IMG/VR virus record: IMGVR_UViG_3300042559_001567
Span: 1 to 64,000 of that record
DNA from: a virus
Strand: one strand, 5' to 3'
Length of the DNA: 64,000 bases
How positions within the stretch are numbered: the first letter of the stretch is position 1; each line of letters starts with the position of its first letter. Of the stretch, positions 1 through 7,641 are shown in pieces. Under the pieces are notes generated by a model. The model made no database searches and was not told the origin of the DNA. It saw only the letters and a program-made list of their open reading frames with translations. The translations under genes and the position numbers were made by a program.

Positions 1-228
1 GTGGCAGATGGATTTTTATCAATACCTGGTGTTGGTGAAAATATTGATTCAGAATTATTAAGAAACGTATGTTCAAATTGTATCTATCATAGTTTAGATT
101 CGGCGGCATTATGGGCTACCCCTGCTGGAGTTGGTATTGCAATCGGAACTGCAGTAGCACCTATTATAGCAGATTTGATATGTACTAGAACTTGTCCTAA
201 TGGATTCAGTAAAGCATTGGGTGCGTAA
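1..228 (+). CDS. Small Cys-containing hydrophobic protein, possibly partial
   Basis: The frame is open from base 1 (a GTG codon) to a TAA at 226-228, giving at least 75 residues. The true start may lie outside the window. It has a hydrophobic Gly/Ala/Ile stretch at about residues 40-60 flanked by Cys residues (24, 27, 61, 65). It is the first of a run of small, mostly membrane-type genes on the same strand. I do not recognise the family. The Cys pairs could bind metal or form disulfides; a holin-like or envelope role is only a guess from its neighbours. Confidence 0.5.
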   Translation: MADGFLSIPGVGENIDSELLRNVCSNCIYHSLDSAALWATPAGVGIAIGTAVAPIIADLICTRTCPNGFSKALGA

Positions 229-266
229 TATTAATAAAATAAACTAAAAAACTAAAAACAAATACA

Positions 267-578
267 ATGTCAGAAGAAGTAGAACAATCAGAAGGAACTT
301 GGTCGGGTTTAAAAAAGACAATAATTGGGGTTGCAGGAACATTAGTGACCGCGGCGGGAGTATGGTTATCAACACTTTTAGGTGGTGGTGATAAAGCAGA
401 ACCGGCACCACAACAAGCGGCACCAGTAATAAACATTACAAATTCACAAACTCAACAACAATCGGCGGGTGGTGGTAAGACTGTAATTATTAAAGAAAAA
501 GAAACAGTTAAAGAAAAACCAGCTCCTGTAAAAAAGAAAGAAGGTGATGAGTTTAAAGAAGAGGCTCCTAAATGGTAA
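267..578 (+). CDS. Single-span membrane protein with charged tail
   Basis: A 103-residue protein with one clear membrane segment at about residues 18-39, followed by an Ala/Pro and Gln/Asn-rich linker and a strongly charged Lys/Glu tail ending KW. The leader is A-rich with no Shine-Dalgarno. The layout (short cytoplasmic end, one span, long hydrophilic tail) would suit an envelope-spanning or spanin/holin-like role, but no family is recognised. It lies between two other small membrane-type genes. Confidence 0.6.
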   Translation: MSEEVEQSEGTWSGLKKTIIGVAGTLVTAAGVWLSTLLGGGDKAEPAPQQAAPVINITNSQTQQQSAGGGKTVIIKEKETVKEKPAPVKKKEGDEFKEEAPKW

Positions 579-587
579 AAATTTAAA

Positions 588-743
588 ATGGAACAGGGAT
601 TAAGTTTTATAGCGGTAATCGTATTATGTATGATAGCTATGTTTGTATTTAATTCCCAATCGATGTTTTTAACATTTTTTATTGGGGGTTGTAGTTATTT
701 ATTAATAAGAGGTAGAAAAAAGGGATGGTCTTGGAAAAGATAA
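588..743 (+). CDS. 51-residue two-span membrane protein
   Basis: ATG at 588 to TAA at 741-743 gives 51 residues. Two hydrophobic segments (about residues 4-21 and 24-41) are followed by a basic, Trp-containing tail (RGRKKGWSWKR). It sits 9 nt after the preceding stop and just before the next gene. The size and topology match small holin-like or inner-membrane peptides, but function is unknown. The hydrophobicity pattern and tight packing support it as a real gene. Confidence 0.55.
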   Translation: MEQGLSFIAVIVLCMIAMFVFNSQSMFLTFFIGGCSYLLIRGRKKGWSWKR

Positions 744-757
744 AAAATAATAATAAT

Positions 758-1003
758 ATGAATAATATAAAATACTACATACTAAGATATTGGGTTTCTA
801 TAATTTTTTTAGGATTAGCGATCTATTTTTACGAACCAATACAATCAATAACACATTGTTCACCAAACACATTAAGTAGTGATACTCCTAAAACCATTTT
901 GGGTTTGGGTGAAATGACTTTAATGTGGATACTAATGGCAATAGCTCACGGTGCTAATTCCTGTTATTGTGATATAAAATCTCTTTTAAAAAAAAATAAA
1001 TAA
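758..1003 (+). CDS. Two-span membrane protein
   Basis: I chose ATG 758 over the in-frame ATG at 725, because 725 would overlap the preceding gene and the product from 758 starts cleanly (MNNIKYYILRYW). The 81-residue product has membrane segments at about 8-26 and 47-65, a short loop with a Cys, and a Lys-rich end. It is separated from the next gene by 2 nt. No family recognised; possibly a holin-like or envelope protein. Confidence 0.6.
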   Translation: MNNIKYYILRYWVSIIFLGLAIYFYEPIQSITHCSPNTLSSDTPKTILGLGEMTLMWILMAIAHGANSCYCDIKSLLKKNK

Positions 1004-1005
1004 AA

Positions 1006-1635
1006 ATGGCAGAAAACAAACAACCACCAAGTGGTTTTAAAGATTTATTAAGTAATATGATGGCCAGAAGATGGTACATCACCGCATTGGTATTGGGTGG
1101 ATTCATGTTTATTATAGGAGGAATGTTCTTTGCTATATTAAATAAATCAGCAATAGAAGGAGAATGGAAAGAACTTCTTCTATTATTGTTAGGAGCTTTC
1201 ATCGGTTCTTATGGTAAAATAATTGACTATTGGTTTAGTGATACCGATAAGGATAAGATGTTAGTTCAGAAAATGGATGAAGAAGATGGCACATCATTAA
1301 GCAATACCGCCGATTTACCACCAACTCCACCAAACAACACTCCAATCATACCAGAGGAGTTTCAAACCGCTATTGAAAACTCAAAAATAGAAAAGGTAAA
1401 TGATACGTTTGAACAAGTACCAACCGTTCAACCAAGAACTGGTGTTGAAGTTGATGAAGATGGTGATGGTACAATGGATGGTATAGATTTTGATGGTGAT
1501 GGTAAAATTGATATGTATTTTGCACATAGACAATGTGAACACGTTTGGGGTGACTTGGATGGTGACGGAATCGAGGAATGTTTAAAGTGTGGTAAAATAA
1601 AAGATGAAAATGCAGAAATGCATATGGAAGGATAA
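1006..1635 (+). CDS. Membrane protein with Asp-rich Ca-type loops and a Cys/His cluster
   Basis: A 209-residue protein. Two membrane spans (about 23-45 and 57-75) are followed by a Pro/Thr linker and a C-terminal domain with three calcium-loop-like motifs: DEDGDGTMD (150-158), DFDGDGKID (161-169) and DLDGDGIE (183-190). Woven into the last one is a Cys/His set (C177, H179, C192, C195) typical of a small zinc knuckle. The loops resemble EF-hand or thrombospondin-3 loops. The combination suggests a membrane-anchored metal-binding domain; which side it faces is unknown. Confidence 0.65.
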   Translation: MAENKQPPSGFKDLLSNMMARRWYITALVLGGFMFIIGGMFFAILNKSAIEGEWKELLLLLLGAFIGSYGKIIDYWFSDTDKDKMLVQKMDEEDGTSLSNTADLPPTPPNNTPIIPEEFQTAIENSKIEKVNDTFEQVPTVQPRTGVEVDEDGDGTMDGIDFDGDGKIDMYFAHRQCEHVWGDLDGDGIEECLKCGKIKDENAEMHMEG

Positions 1636-1660
1636 TAAATAAAATTAAAACAAGACAAAA

Positions 1661-1909
1661 ATGAATTTTAAACAATGGGTAATCGAACTCTTCAAAGATG
1701 AAAGAGGTTCAATATCGGTAAAACCGGTAATAGCAATGATAGGTGCTTTATTCCTATGTATAACGATGATTTTAAATTCGTTCTCTCATGCGGATTTTGC
1801 CCCGTCACCTGAATTGGTGAATGCAGTGATGTTAATCACGGGAATTGGAATGGGTGCTGACACTTTGGATAAGTTCTCTCACAAAAAGAAAGATGAGATG
1901 GAAGGTTAA
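1661..1909 (+). CDS. Small two-span membrane protein, holin-like
   Basis: An 82-residue protein with an amphipathic N terminus (about 1-15), two hydrophobic segments (about 22-41 and 51-67) and a charged C terminus. This is typical holin topology and size, but the sequence does not identify a holin family and no endolysin gene is visible nearby. It is the last gene before a strong terminator. Confidence 0.6.
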   Translation: MNFKQWVIELFKDERGSISVKPVIAMIGALFLCITMILNSFSHADFAPSPELVNAVMLITGIGMGADTLDKFSHKKKDEMEG

Positions 1910-1913
1910 TATT

Positions 1914-1938
1914 AAGGAGGGATAAAACCCTCCTTTTT
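1914..1938 (+). terminator. Rho-independent terminator
   Basis: An 8-bp stem AAGGAGGG / CCCTCCTT with a 6-nt loop is followed by a T-run. It closes the small-membrane-protein block. The AAGGAGG is a stem arm, not a ribosome binding site, as no start follows at a useful distance. Confidence 0.85.
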
Positions 1939-1969
1939 AATAAAAATTTATTTAAAAAATTAATTAAAA

Positions 1970-2137
1970 ATGGAAGAAAATAATGAAATTGTTACTGTTA
2001 TTGAAGAAATAATTACGGAACCTGAAATTGTTTCAGTTGTTGAGGAAGTTATTCCTGAACCGGAAATTGTTGTTGTAGAAGAAATTATAAATAACACACC
2101 TAAAAGAAAATCCCACCCAAAAAATTGGAAGGGTTAA
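1970..2137 (+). CDS. 55-residue acidic repeat protein
   Basis: ATG at 1970 to TAA at 2135-2137. The product is built from near-repeats of a Val/Ile/Glu pattern (IEEIITEPEIVSVVEEVIPEPEIVVVEE), then a basic tail containing KRKSHPKNWKG. It is probably extended or beta-forming; function unknown. It lies between a terminator and the exported-protein genes. The regular amphipathic repeat and A-rich leader support translation. Confidence 0.5.
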   Translation: MEENNEIVTVIEEIITEPEIVSVVEEVIPEPEIVVVEEIINNTPKRKSHPKNWKG

Positions 2138-2147
2138 GATAAAATGT

Positions 2148-2870
2148 ATGAAAAAATTATTAACATTATTAAGCGTTTTTTTACTAAGCGTTGTTGTTGT
2201 TAACGGACAAACAATAGGTAAAACTAAAACAGAAGACTACAAGGCGGACTTCGAAAAGAAAAGAGATATTAGTGATTATATGGATTACGACGGTCCACAA
2301 ATTCCAATTCAAATATTAAAGGCAGGAATTTCTGATGAGATGTATGAAATGTATCCTGAACTAAAAGAAAAACGTGTTGGTTTGGGGGTTGCTAATATTT
2401 CAATGGAATATCTTGAAAACTTAAACAGATTCAAATTTACTGAGGATAAAACAGAAATTAAGAATCGTATGGTAAAGCAATTCCAAGCATCCCAATCTGG
2501 TATTTCCGAGAATAAATTAGATGGTCGTGGTAAAATAAATTTGGCAAAGTATTTTGTCACTATTGAGTGTTATGATTACTCGGTGTCGGAAGATGAAACC
2601 ATCAACCTTAAAAATGGTATACAAGACAATATGGTGACTCGTATAGGTCTTCAGGTTAGATTTACAGATGCTGAAACAGGTGTTGTATTTGGTGGATCGG
2701 GTTTAGGTGAGGCAACCACAAAAAGAGAGTTAACCCTTTTATCTGATGCAACTGTAGACCCAATAAAATTTAATCAATCAACAATTTCCATAGCAACTAA
2801 AAAGGCTTTAGATATTGCATGTGCTAACATCCTTGATAGAATGATTAAAAAAGGAATATTCACAAAATAG
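2148..2870 (+). CDS. Exported CsgG/HfaB-like protein
   Basis: A 240-residue protein with a classic signal peptide (hydrophobic residues 4-18, cleavage near VNGQ at 18-21). The body follows the order seen in CsgG-family secretion-channel proteins: a Val-Gly-hydrophobic strand, a 'NRFKF' segment where CsgG has its conserved GRF-type strand, an 'AKYFVTIECYDYS' strand, 'RIGLQVRFTDAETGVVF', and a C-terminal helix of Ala/Ile/Leu. CsgG forms an outer-membrane export pore for curli in bacteria. Unlike CsgG it lacks a lipobox Cys, so it may be soluble in the periplasm or assemble differently. It leads a cluster of three exported proteins. Assignment is from pattern only. Confidence 0.55.
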   Translation: MKKLLTLLSVFLLSVVVVNGQTIGKTKTEDYKADFEKKRDISDYMDYDGPQIPIQILKAGISDEMYEMYPELKEKRVGLGVANISMEYLENLNRFKFTEDKTEIKNRMVKQFQASQSGISENKLDGRGKINLAKYFVTIECYDYSVSEDETINLKNGIQDNMVTRIGLQVRFTDAETGVVFGGSGLGEATTKRELTLLSDATVDPIKFNQSTISIATKKALDIACANILDRMIKKGIFTK

Positions 2871-2893
2871 TTTAATTACATTAAGAATTATTT

Positions 2894-2922
2894 AAAAGGA
2901 GGTGTAATAACCTCCTTTTTTT
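2894..2922 (+). terminator. Rho-independent terminator
   Basis: A 10-bp stem AAAAGGAGGT / ACCTCCTTTT with a 6-nt loop and T-run follows the CsgG-like gene. The AAAGGAGGTG arm mimics a perfect Shine-Dalgarno but has no start codon nearby. Confidence 0.85.
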
Positions 2923-2923
2923 A

Positions 2924-2931
2924 TATTTATA
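2924..2931 (+). promoter_or_regulatory. Late-promoter-like element TATTTATA
   Basis: Exact TATTTATA, 16 nt before ATG 2948 and directly after a terminator, so a new transcript must start here. Confidence 0.55.
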
Positions 2932-2947
2932 ATAAAAGAATAACCAT

Positions 2948-3781
2948 ATGAAAACGTTATTAATATTATTATTACTTATCCCAACTATCGTGTTAGGACA
3001 AGTCTCATCATGGAGAAGTAATCCACCTACACCTCAAAGGTCAACACCATCAATACAACCACCAACTCCACAAAGAAATGATGTTAGTAATTGGAGAAAT
3101 CAACCACCATCAAATGGATATGATAGACCTCTAAGAACAAGACCAGGTTCAAACATAATTGTAAGAGACCCATGGTTAATGAATAATTTTGGATGGGGAT
3201 GGAATAGATGGGATATGTGGGGAGCACCTGCATTTGGTTGGAACTTTTGGAACCCAGGCTTTTACTTAAACGATTGGGGTTATAGACAACCTGCAAGAGT
3301 GTATGTTTATGATAATGGAAAATTGGACACCATTAAAGGTAAGAGACCAATCGTCAGCTTTGGTATTCAGAAAACAGGTGGTAATCAGATTGGTGGATTT
3401 TTTACAATAGGGACTAAAGCATATTTTATTGCTGAATATAACTCAACATTTGAAAGAGATAATTCAACATTCTTTCCTTATGGTAATATAACACAAGTCG
3501 ATTTTCCAATGGTAAGTGATTTGATAGAACAAAGAAATTTCTATGTTGGTGTTGGTAAGAGGATTAAAAGAACGGGTATTCACCTTATGATTGGTAGTGT
3601 GACGGAAGATGTGAAGTGGAGAGGTAAAGATGATATTGGATATATTACTTTCCCAAAATATAAAGATAGATTCGCAACTGTTAAAGTTGGAATATTACAC
3701 GATTTCAAAAATATAACAATAAAGTATGACTATGACCCGGTAATTCGTAACGGTACCTTTGGTTTAGGTATCAATTTTTAA
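2948..3781 (+). CDS. Exported Trp-rich protein with barrel-like C terminus
   Basis: 277 residues with a signal peptide (residues 1-17, ending LGQ). A Pro/Ser/Thr/Gln-rich segment (about 20-70) and an unusual Trp/Gly/Asn-rich stretch (about 75-117) follow. The C-terminal 140 residues show alternating hydrophobic/polar strands and end in GLGINF, with the terminal Phe typical of outer-membrane beta-barrels. It is probably placed at or in the host outer membrane. It lies between the CsgG-like gene and another barrel protein, with 1 nt before the next start. No family recognised. Confidence 0.6.
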   Translation: MKTLLILLLLIPTIVLGQVSSWRSNPPTPQRSTPSIQPPTPQRNDVSNWRNQPPSNGYDRPLRTRPGSNIIVRDPWLMNNFGWGWNRWDMWGAPAFGWNFWNPGFYLNDWGYRQPARVYVYDNGKLDTIKGKRPIVSFGIQKTGGNQIGGFFTIGTKAYFIAEYNSTFERDNSTFFPYGNITQVDFPMVSDLIEQRNFYVGVGKRIKRTGIHLMIGSVTEDVKWRGKDDIGYITFPKYKDRFATVKVGILHDFKNITIKYDYDPVIRNGTFGLGINF

Positions 3782-3782
3782 A

Positions 3783-5240
3783 ATGAAAAAATATATTATC
3801 TCTCTCCTAATATTGTTTTTTTGTGGTAAATCTTTTGGACAAACGTACACTCAAACATTTATTGATAAATGTAGTGGTGAAAAAAAGATAGCAACAACAA
3901 CCATCATAAATGGTAATGCTACTGTGTCTTTTTACAATCAAGTAAGAACATTTTCTCCTATGGAAGTACAAACGGGAGTTGTACAGACTTGGTTATTTAC
4001 AACTAAAGCAACATATGAGGCATTAACTTGTCCTGTAATTAATAATCCAATTGTTCAACAAACGGTAGCAAATGCGGCTGCACAAACCGCAAGTAATGCT
4101 GCAGCATCGGCAGCATCTGCAGCCGCTAGTTCTGCTGCAAGTGGTGCGGCAAGTAGTGCTGCATCATCATCGGCAAGTTCTGCTGCTAGTTCAAGTGCAA
4201 GTTCAGCTGCCGCAAGTTCCGCCGCGTCAACACCACCACCCACTACTCCACCACCAACAAGTAGTAGTTCATCAACACCTCCACCACCAAGTAGTGGAAG
4301 TTCATCATCTTCATCAAGTGGTTCGTCATCAAGTGGTGGATCATCCTCATCTTCTGAAACTAAAACAGAAACAAAAACCGAAACTAAATCGGAGACTAAG
4401 TCAGAATCAAAAACCGAAAGTAAATCTGAATCAAAAGAAGAATCTAAATCTGAAAGTAAATCCGAAGAAAAGAAAGAGGAATCTAAATCGGAAGAGAAAA
4501 AAGAAGAAAAGAAAGAGGAATCTAAAGAAGAAAAGAAGGAAGAGGAAAAGAAAAAAGAAGAGAAGAAAAAAGAAAAGGCGGTCGCAACAAATCCTATGTT
4601 ATTATCTTCTGATTTATCAACAATAGAATCACCTGACGGTAGATGGTTACAATCGGCCACTATTGGGGTATCTAAATCATCCTTGATGGGGGATAAAAGT
4701 TATTCCGCAAATACGGTTATTATGAGTGACCTAAAAACATTTATTGTTAGTGGTGGATACACTAAGATGGATTTCTCAGAAGGTAAATTAAAAGCAATAC
4801 ACTCATATTCTACCGCATTTGCTTATTTGAATGGGAACTACATGAATTTATTAGGTTATACATATATTAAACCAACACCAAAGCATGGTGTATTTGGTTA
4901 TAATTTAGGATTGATAAATTTATTTCTTAAAAATGAAAAAGATAACTATGATTATAACATGTCGTCATCGGTAGTCGCTTTTTGGACTAAACCATATCAA
5001 TATAGTAAAAAGTTGACGGTGTCTCCACAAATATTTACAATGTTTGCACCATTATCTTGGAACACTGTTGCAGGAACGTCCACCGTTAATCGACATATGG
5101 GATTCTTATTAGGTAGTTCGTTTGATTACAAGTTGAGTAAACGATTTGGGTTTAGTTTTAACTACAAATTGAGTGGAAACACATCTCCAGGTTCACCTTG
5201 GTTAAGTAATTTCTTAATAGGGTCAAGAATGGTACTATAA
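3783..5240 (+). CDS. Exported protein: low-complexity linker plus outer-membrane barrel
   Basis: 485 residues. A signal peptide (1-19, ending FGQ) is followed by a small globular part containing a Cys pair. Then come about 190 residues of low complexity: Ala/Ser blocks, Pro/Thr/Ser blocks, Ser/Gly, then Thr/Ser-Lys-Glu and Lys-Glu repeats. The final about 210 residues have repeated amphipathic strands with aromatic girdles and a hydrophobic last residue, as in outer-membrane beta-barrels. The charged linker could span the periplasm or bind peptidoglycan. A role in envelope disruption, receptor masking or export is inference only. Confidence 0.6.
   Translation: MKKYIISLLILFFCGKSFGQTYTQTFIDKCSGEKKIATTTIINGNATVSFYNQVRTFSPMEVQTGVVQTWLFTTKATYEALTCPVINNPIVQQTVANAAAQTASNAAASAASAAASSAASGAASSAASSSASSAASSSASSAAASSAASTPPPTTPPPTSSSSSTPPPPSSGSSSSSSSGSSSSGGSSSSSETKTETKTETKSETKSESKTESKSESKEESKSESKSEEKKEESKSEEKKEEKKEESKEEKKEEEKKKEEKKKEKAVATNPMLLSSDLSTIESPDGRWLQSATIGVSKSSLMGDKSYSANTVIMSDLKTFIVSGGYTKMDFSEGKLKAIHSYSTAFAYLNGNYMNLLGYTYIKPTPKHGVFGYNLGLINLFLKNEKDNYDYNMSSSVVAFWTKPYQYSKKLTVSPQIFTMFAPLSWNTVAGTSTVNRHMGFLLGSSFDYKLSKRFGFSFNYKLSGNTSPGSPWLSNFLIGSRMVL
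4060..4580 (+). repeat. Coding low-complexity tract (Ala/Ser, Pro/Ser, Ser/Gly, Lys/Glu)
   Basis: Short degenerate repeats of GCA/AGT-type codons give way to CCA/TCA and then GAA/AAA/TCT-type repeats. The region is open in several other frames, which produces long spurious ORFs on both strands; only the frame with the signal peptide and barrel is believable. Confidence 0.8.
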
Positions 5241-5273
5241 AAAAAATCCCCGATGATTAAAACCAACGGGGAT
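5240..5273 (-). terminator. Terminator of the minus-strand RNA-repair operon
   Basis: A stem ATCCCCG / CGGGGAT with a 14-nt loop. Read on the minus strand it is followed by a run of T (the A-run at 5240-5246), so it ends transcription from 5311 leftward. It lies directly between convergent operons. Confidence 0.7.
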
Positions 5274-5310
5274 GTGACAAAAATGAAAATGTACCTCTCT
5301 CCTGATACAA

Positions 5311-5661
5311 TTAAATTATAGACAATTCTTTTTTATTTGTCAATACTTCATATAAATTTTTTATTTCTGAACATTTTTCATAATCCTCAATACTTTCAAA
5401 ATACGGTAATACGTCTCTTGTTAAAACAATTGTGTCAGTTCTATTAAATTTAAACTCGGTATCCCATTCCAAACCTTGTATAATCGCTTGAATATAAAGT
5501 GTTAATACTCTTTTTTTATTGTCTTTGAAACCATAAAAAACCTCCAAAATATTTTCATAAATTGATTTTTTATTAATATCATAAAAATCAGTGAAATCTT
5601 CATATTTCCCCTTTATGTACATTTTTTTATATGGTGTTCTTGTTTTTTTTGTGTAAGCCAT
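5311..5661 (-). CDS. Unknown 116-residue protein
   Basis: A basic N terminus (MAYTKKTRTPYKKMY) followed by a mixed, probably helical body of 116 residues. No known motif. It is the last gene of the minus-strand block with the RNA-repair genes but has its own late-promoter-like element, so it may be expressed separately. Confidence 0.55.
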   Translation of the reverse strand: MAYTKKTRTPYKKMYIKGKYEDFTDFYDINKKSIYENILEVFYGFKDNKKRVLTLYIQAIIQGLEWDTEFKFNRTDTIVLTRDVLPYFESIEDYEKCSEIKNLYEVLTNKKELSII

Positions 5662-5684
5662 TGTCTAATATTTGGTTAGTGTAA

Positions 5685-5692
5685 TATAAATA
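5685..5692 (-). promoter_or_regulatory. Late-promoter-like element TATTTATA
   Basis: Reads TATTTATA on the minus strand, 23 nt upstream of the start at 5661. Confidence 0.45.
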
Positions 5693-5712
5693 ATTTTTTT
5701 TTAAAATAAAAA

Positions 5713-6198
5713 TTAATTTTCCTTACTTCTATCCCATTTTGCTTTTCTGGCTTCTGGAGAAAGTATCATTGGCTCGTCTATTGTGTGTTCAATTTTAACC
5801 CTAATACAGGTTTGGGGTAAACCACAGTTCATTAAATAATTATTAATATATCCCATCATATTAGCACTACCGATTGGATTTGCGGAATGAACATAAATTT
5901 GGGGAAGGGGTATCTTTTTGGACATACTTTCAGCCACTAAAAATTTACAACAATCATATCCTGTTTTTTCATTAACTATGTTGTCATAATTTAAAACATA
6001 ATTATTTTTTACATTTGTATAGTACTCAATCATAGACTCATCACCTAAATCATGGTCTAACGAAATAACATCAAAATTTTCTAACCCATATAATCTAATG
6101 GTAGAAACAAAATGTTCATAATTTCTTATAATAACCCAATCAGTTCCAATTGGTGTTCTAACGTCGTCTAAGTATAATCTTTTTTTCTCAGTTTTCAT
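5713..6198 (-). CDS. Cyclic-phosphate-processing receiver-like protein
   Basis: 161 residues with the signature of the receiver-fold domain associated with RNA repair: LDDVR (10-14), SLDHDLG (46-52), TGYD (79-82), HSANPIG (104-110) and NMM (113-115). In the family these acidic and His residues are predicted to act on 2',3'-cyclic phosphate RNA ends. The gene overlaps the upstream RNA ligase gene by 11 nt, which fits a shared role: processing broken 3' ends so the ligase can seal them. This is not a classical two-component response regulator; it lacks the usual phosphorylation context. The end-processing activity is inferred from family and neighbours. Confidence 0.7.
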   Translation of the reverse strand: MKTEKKRLYLDDVRTPIGTDWVIIRNYEHFVSTIRLYGLENFDVISLDHDLGDESMIEYYTNVKNNYVLNYDNIVNEKTGYDCCKFLVAESMSKKIPLPQIYVHSANPIGSANMMGYINNYLMNCGLPQTCIRVKIEHTIDEPMILSPEARKAKWDRSKEN

Positions 6199-7396
6199 CT
6201 TTCTTAAATGGTTTTGAATATTCTGGTTTAACTATTTTCCAAATTATGTCATCGACTTTTTCATTATTTCCATTCCACATTGCGAACATAATCGCATGTA
6301 AAACTTTTTGTTGTTTCATAACAAATTCGGCAAATTCTTTTTTAGATGGCTCAGGGCCCCTGTCATTAAATTTTCCATATCTAAAACCATCATGTAATTT
6401 ACCTGCACGTTCTCTTAGTTGAAAACAAGCATATCTTAAATCTCGAACAGTTTCTTTAACCCATTGATTAAATTCGTCCGGAACTTTTTCAAGTAGTTCA
6501 TCAAATGGTTTATTATCTTTCAAATATTCCCATATATCTCTATTTGATACGTTGGTTAAAATTTTGTGAAGTCTAACATATTCTTCTCCTTTAATTTTCA
6601 TACGGAAACCATTATTGAAACGAATGACATAACCTTCCTTGTCTTTAGATATTTCTTCTTTCAATAAGTCATATCCTTCGCCCCAAGTTTTGTACGTTGT
6701 TACAACTTCAAAACCTTGTTCTTGCATAAAAAATATTGAACTATTGGGTAACTCCTCACCACTATCGGTATCTATAACACCAAGAAGAACTAACTTTTCT
6801 TCATTACCATAATTAACAACGATACGATTTTCGGGATAAATAATCTCAAACAAATAGGTTCTTTTTTTACTTAAAGAACTTACATCATATTTGTTATCAA
6901 GAATTTCTTTTCCCTTAATTGCTTGTGGTGATGTGAATGACCCACGAGTTGCCATTATCCATTCACCCTTAGTCTTTGGTGTTGGTTCATAATATGAATT
7001 ATCATAATCAGGTAAGTTGTTCGGGTCAAAAAACCTTTCCATGCCCGTTTCGTAATTATTATTAAACCATATGTTGTATCTCCTTTCATCACTCAATTCG
7101 TATTCGTAATAAAAGAGAATACCTAAAGAACCATCCATTTTTTCATAGACAACATAATCTTCATTTGGGATGTCTTCTGATTTATGTTCTTCGTAGTTGA
7201 AGAATTTCTTAAACGGTCTTGCAACAATTTTTCCTTTTGAGTTGGTTACCAATCCACGACATTGCAAAGTAATCTCATCCCATAATCTTTCATACTGAAC
7301 TTTTGGTGAATAATTCCAAATAGTTAAATCAAGAGTTGGGTGAGTTTGTTTATGTAACAAACCATCAGTATGGTATTTCTGTAAAATTTCCAACAT
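6188..7396 (-). CDS. RNA ligase, T4 Rnl1 type
   Basis: A 402-residue nucleotidyltransferase that seals RNA 3'-OH to 5'-phosphate using ATP. Visible motifs: RGLV upstream (48-51), motif I KMDGS with the adenylated lysine K86, the motif IIIa/III region around YLFEIIYP (181-188), motif IV EGYVIRF (254-260) and motif V MKIKGEEYVRLHK (266-278). The C-terminal 120 residues are helical as in Rnl1, and the length is close to the T4 enzyme. In T4, Rnl1 works with polynucleotide kinase to repair tRNA cut by host anticodon nucleases. Here a P-loop kinase-like gene is two genes upstream and a cyclic-phosphate-processing gene overlaps downstream. Confidence 0.88.
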   Translation of the reverse strand: MLEILQKYHTDGLLHKQTHPTLDLTIWNYSPKVQYERLWDEITLQCRGLVTNSKGKIVARPFKKFFNYEEHKSEDIPNEDYVVYEKMDGSLGILFYYEYELSDERRYNIWFNNNYETGMERFFDPNNLPDYDNSYYEPTPKTKGEWIMATRGSFTSPQAIKGKEILDNKYDVSSLSKKRTYLFEIIYPENRIVVNYGNEEKLVLLGVIDTDSGEELPNSSIFFMQEQGFEVVTTYKTWGEGYDLLKEEISKDKEGYVIRFNNGFRMKIKGEEYVRLHKILTNVSNRDIWEYLKDNKPFDELLEKVPDEFNQWVKETVRDLRYACFQLRERAGKLHDGFRYGKFNDRGPEPSKKEFAEFVMKQQKVLHAIMFAMWNGNNEKVDDIIWKIVKPEYSKPFKKDEN

Positions 7397-7641
7397 TATC
7401 TAATAGGTTTATAAAATCCAACATTGTAAGTCCATTTTAACCAATTAAAAGACAAGTACACCGCACATATTTTATTTTCAAGTAATGTTTTATGTGATTC
7501 TGGTTCACATGTTTCAAAATAGATATATGCAAAAGGTAATGGGTATACAGCCCATTGATTTTTAAATAAGTGTGAACTAAATTTCATTTTTGTTTTTTTT
7601 TGTGAGATTATTTTAAAATAAGATTCAATAAATTGACTCAT
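7396..7641 (-). CDS. Unknown 81-residue protein in the RNA-repair operon
   Basis: A short protein rich in aromatic residues (Tyr, Phe, Trp), sitting exactly between kinase and ligase genes. Its start abuts the kinase stop and its own stop overlaps the ligase start by 1 nt. The tight coupling suggests it is part of the repair operon. No motif recognised. Confidence 0.55.
   Translation of the reverse strand: MSQFIESYFKIISQKKTKMKFSSHLFKNQWAVYPLPFAYIYFETCEPESHKTLLENKICAVYLSFNWLKWTYNVGFYKPIR

Noticed and set aside
725-757. Longer start (ATG 725) for the two-span membrane protein
   Set aside because: It overlaps the upstream 51-residue gene and adds a polar Lys/Asn stretch; ATG 758 gives a normal start.
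2895-2903. Perfect Shine-Dalgarno-like AAAGGAGGT
   Set aside because: It is a terminator stem arm; the next ATG is about 45 nt away.
4055-4660. Long open frames on both strands across the Ala/Ser and Lys/Glu tract (minus 4055-4660, plus 4072-4626)
   Set aside because: They arise from codon repeats of the real gene; their products are pure low complexity with no start context or domain.
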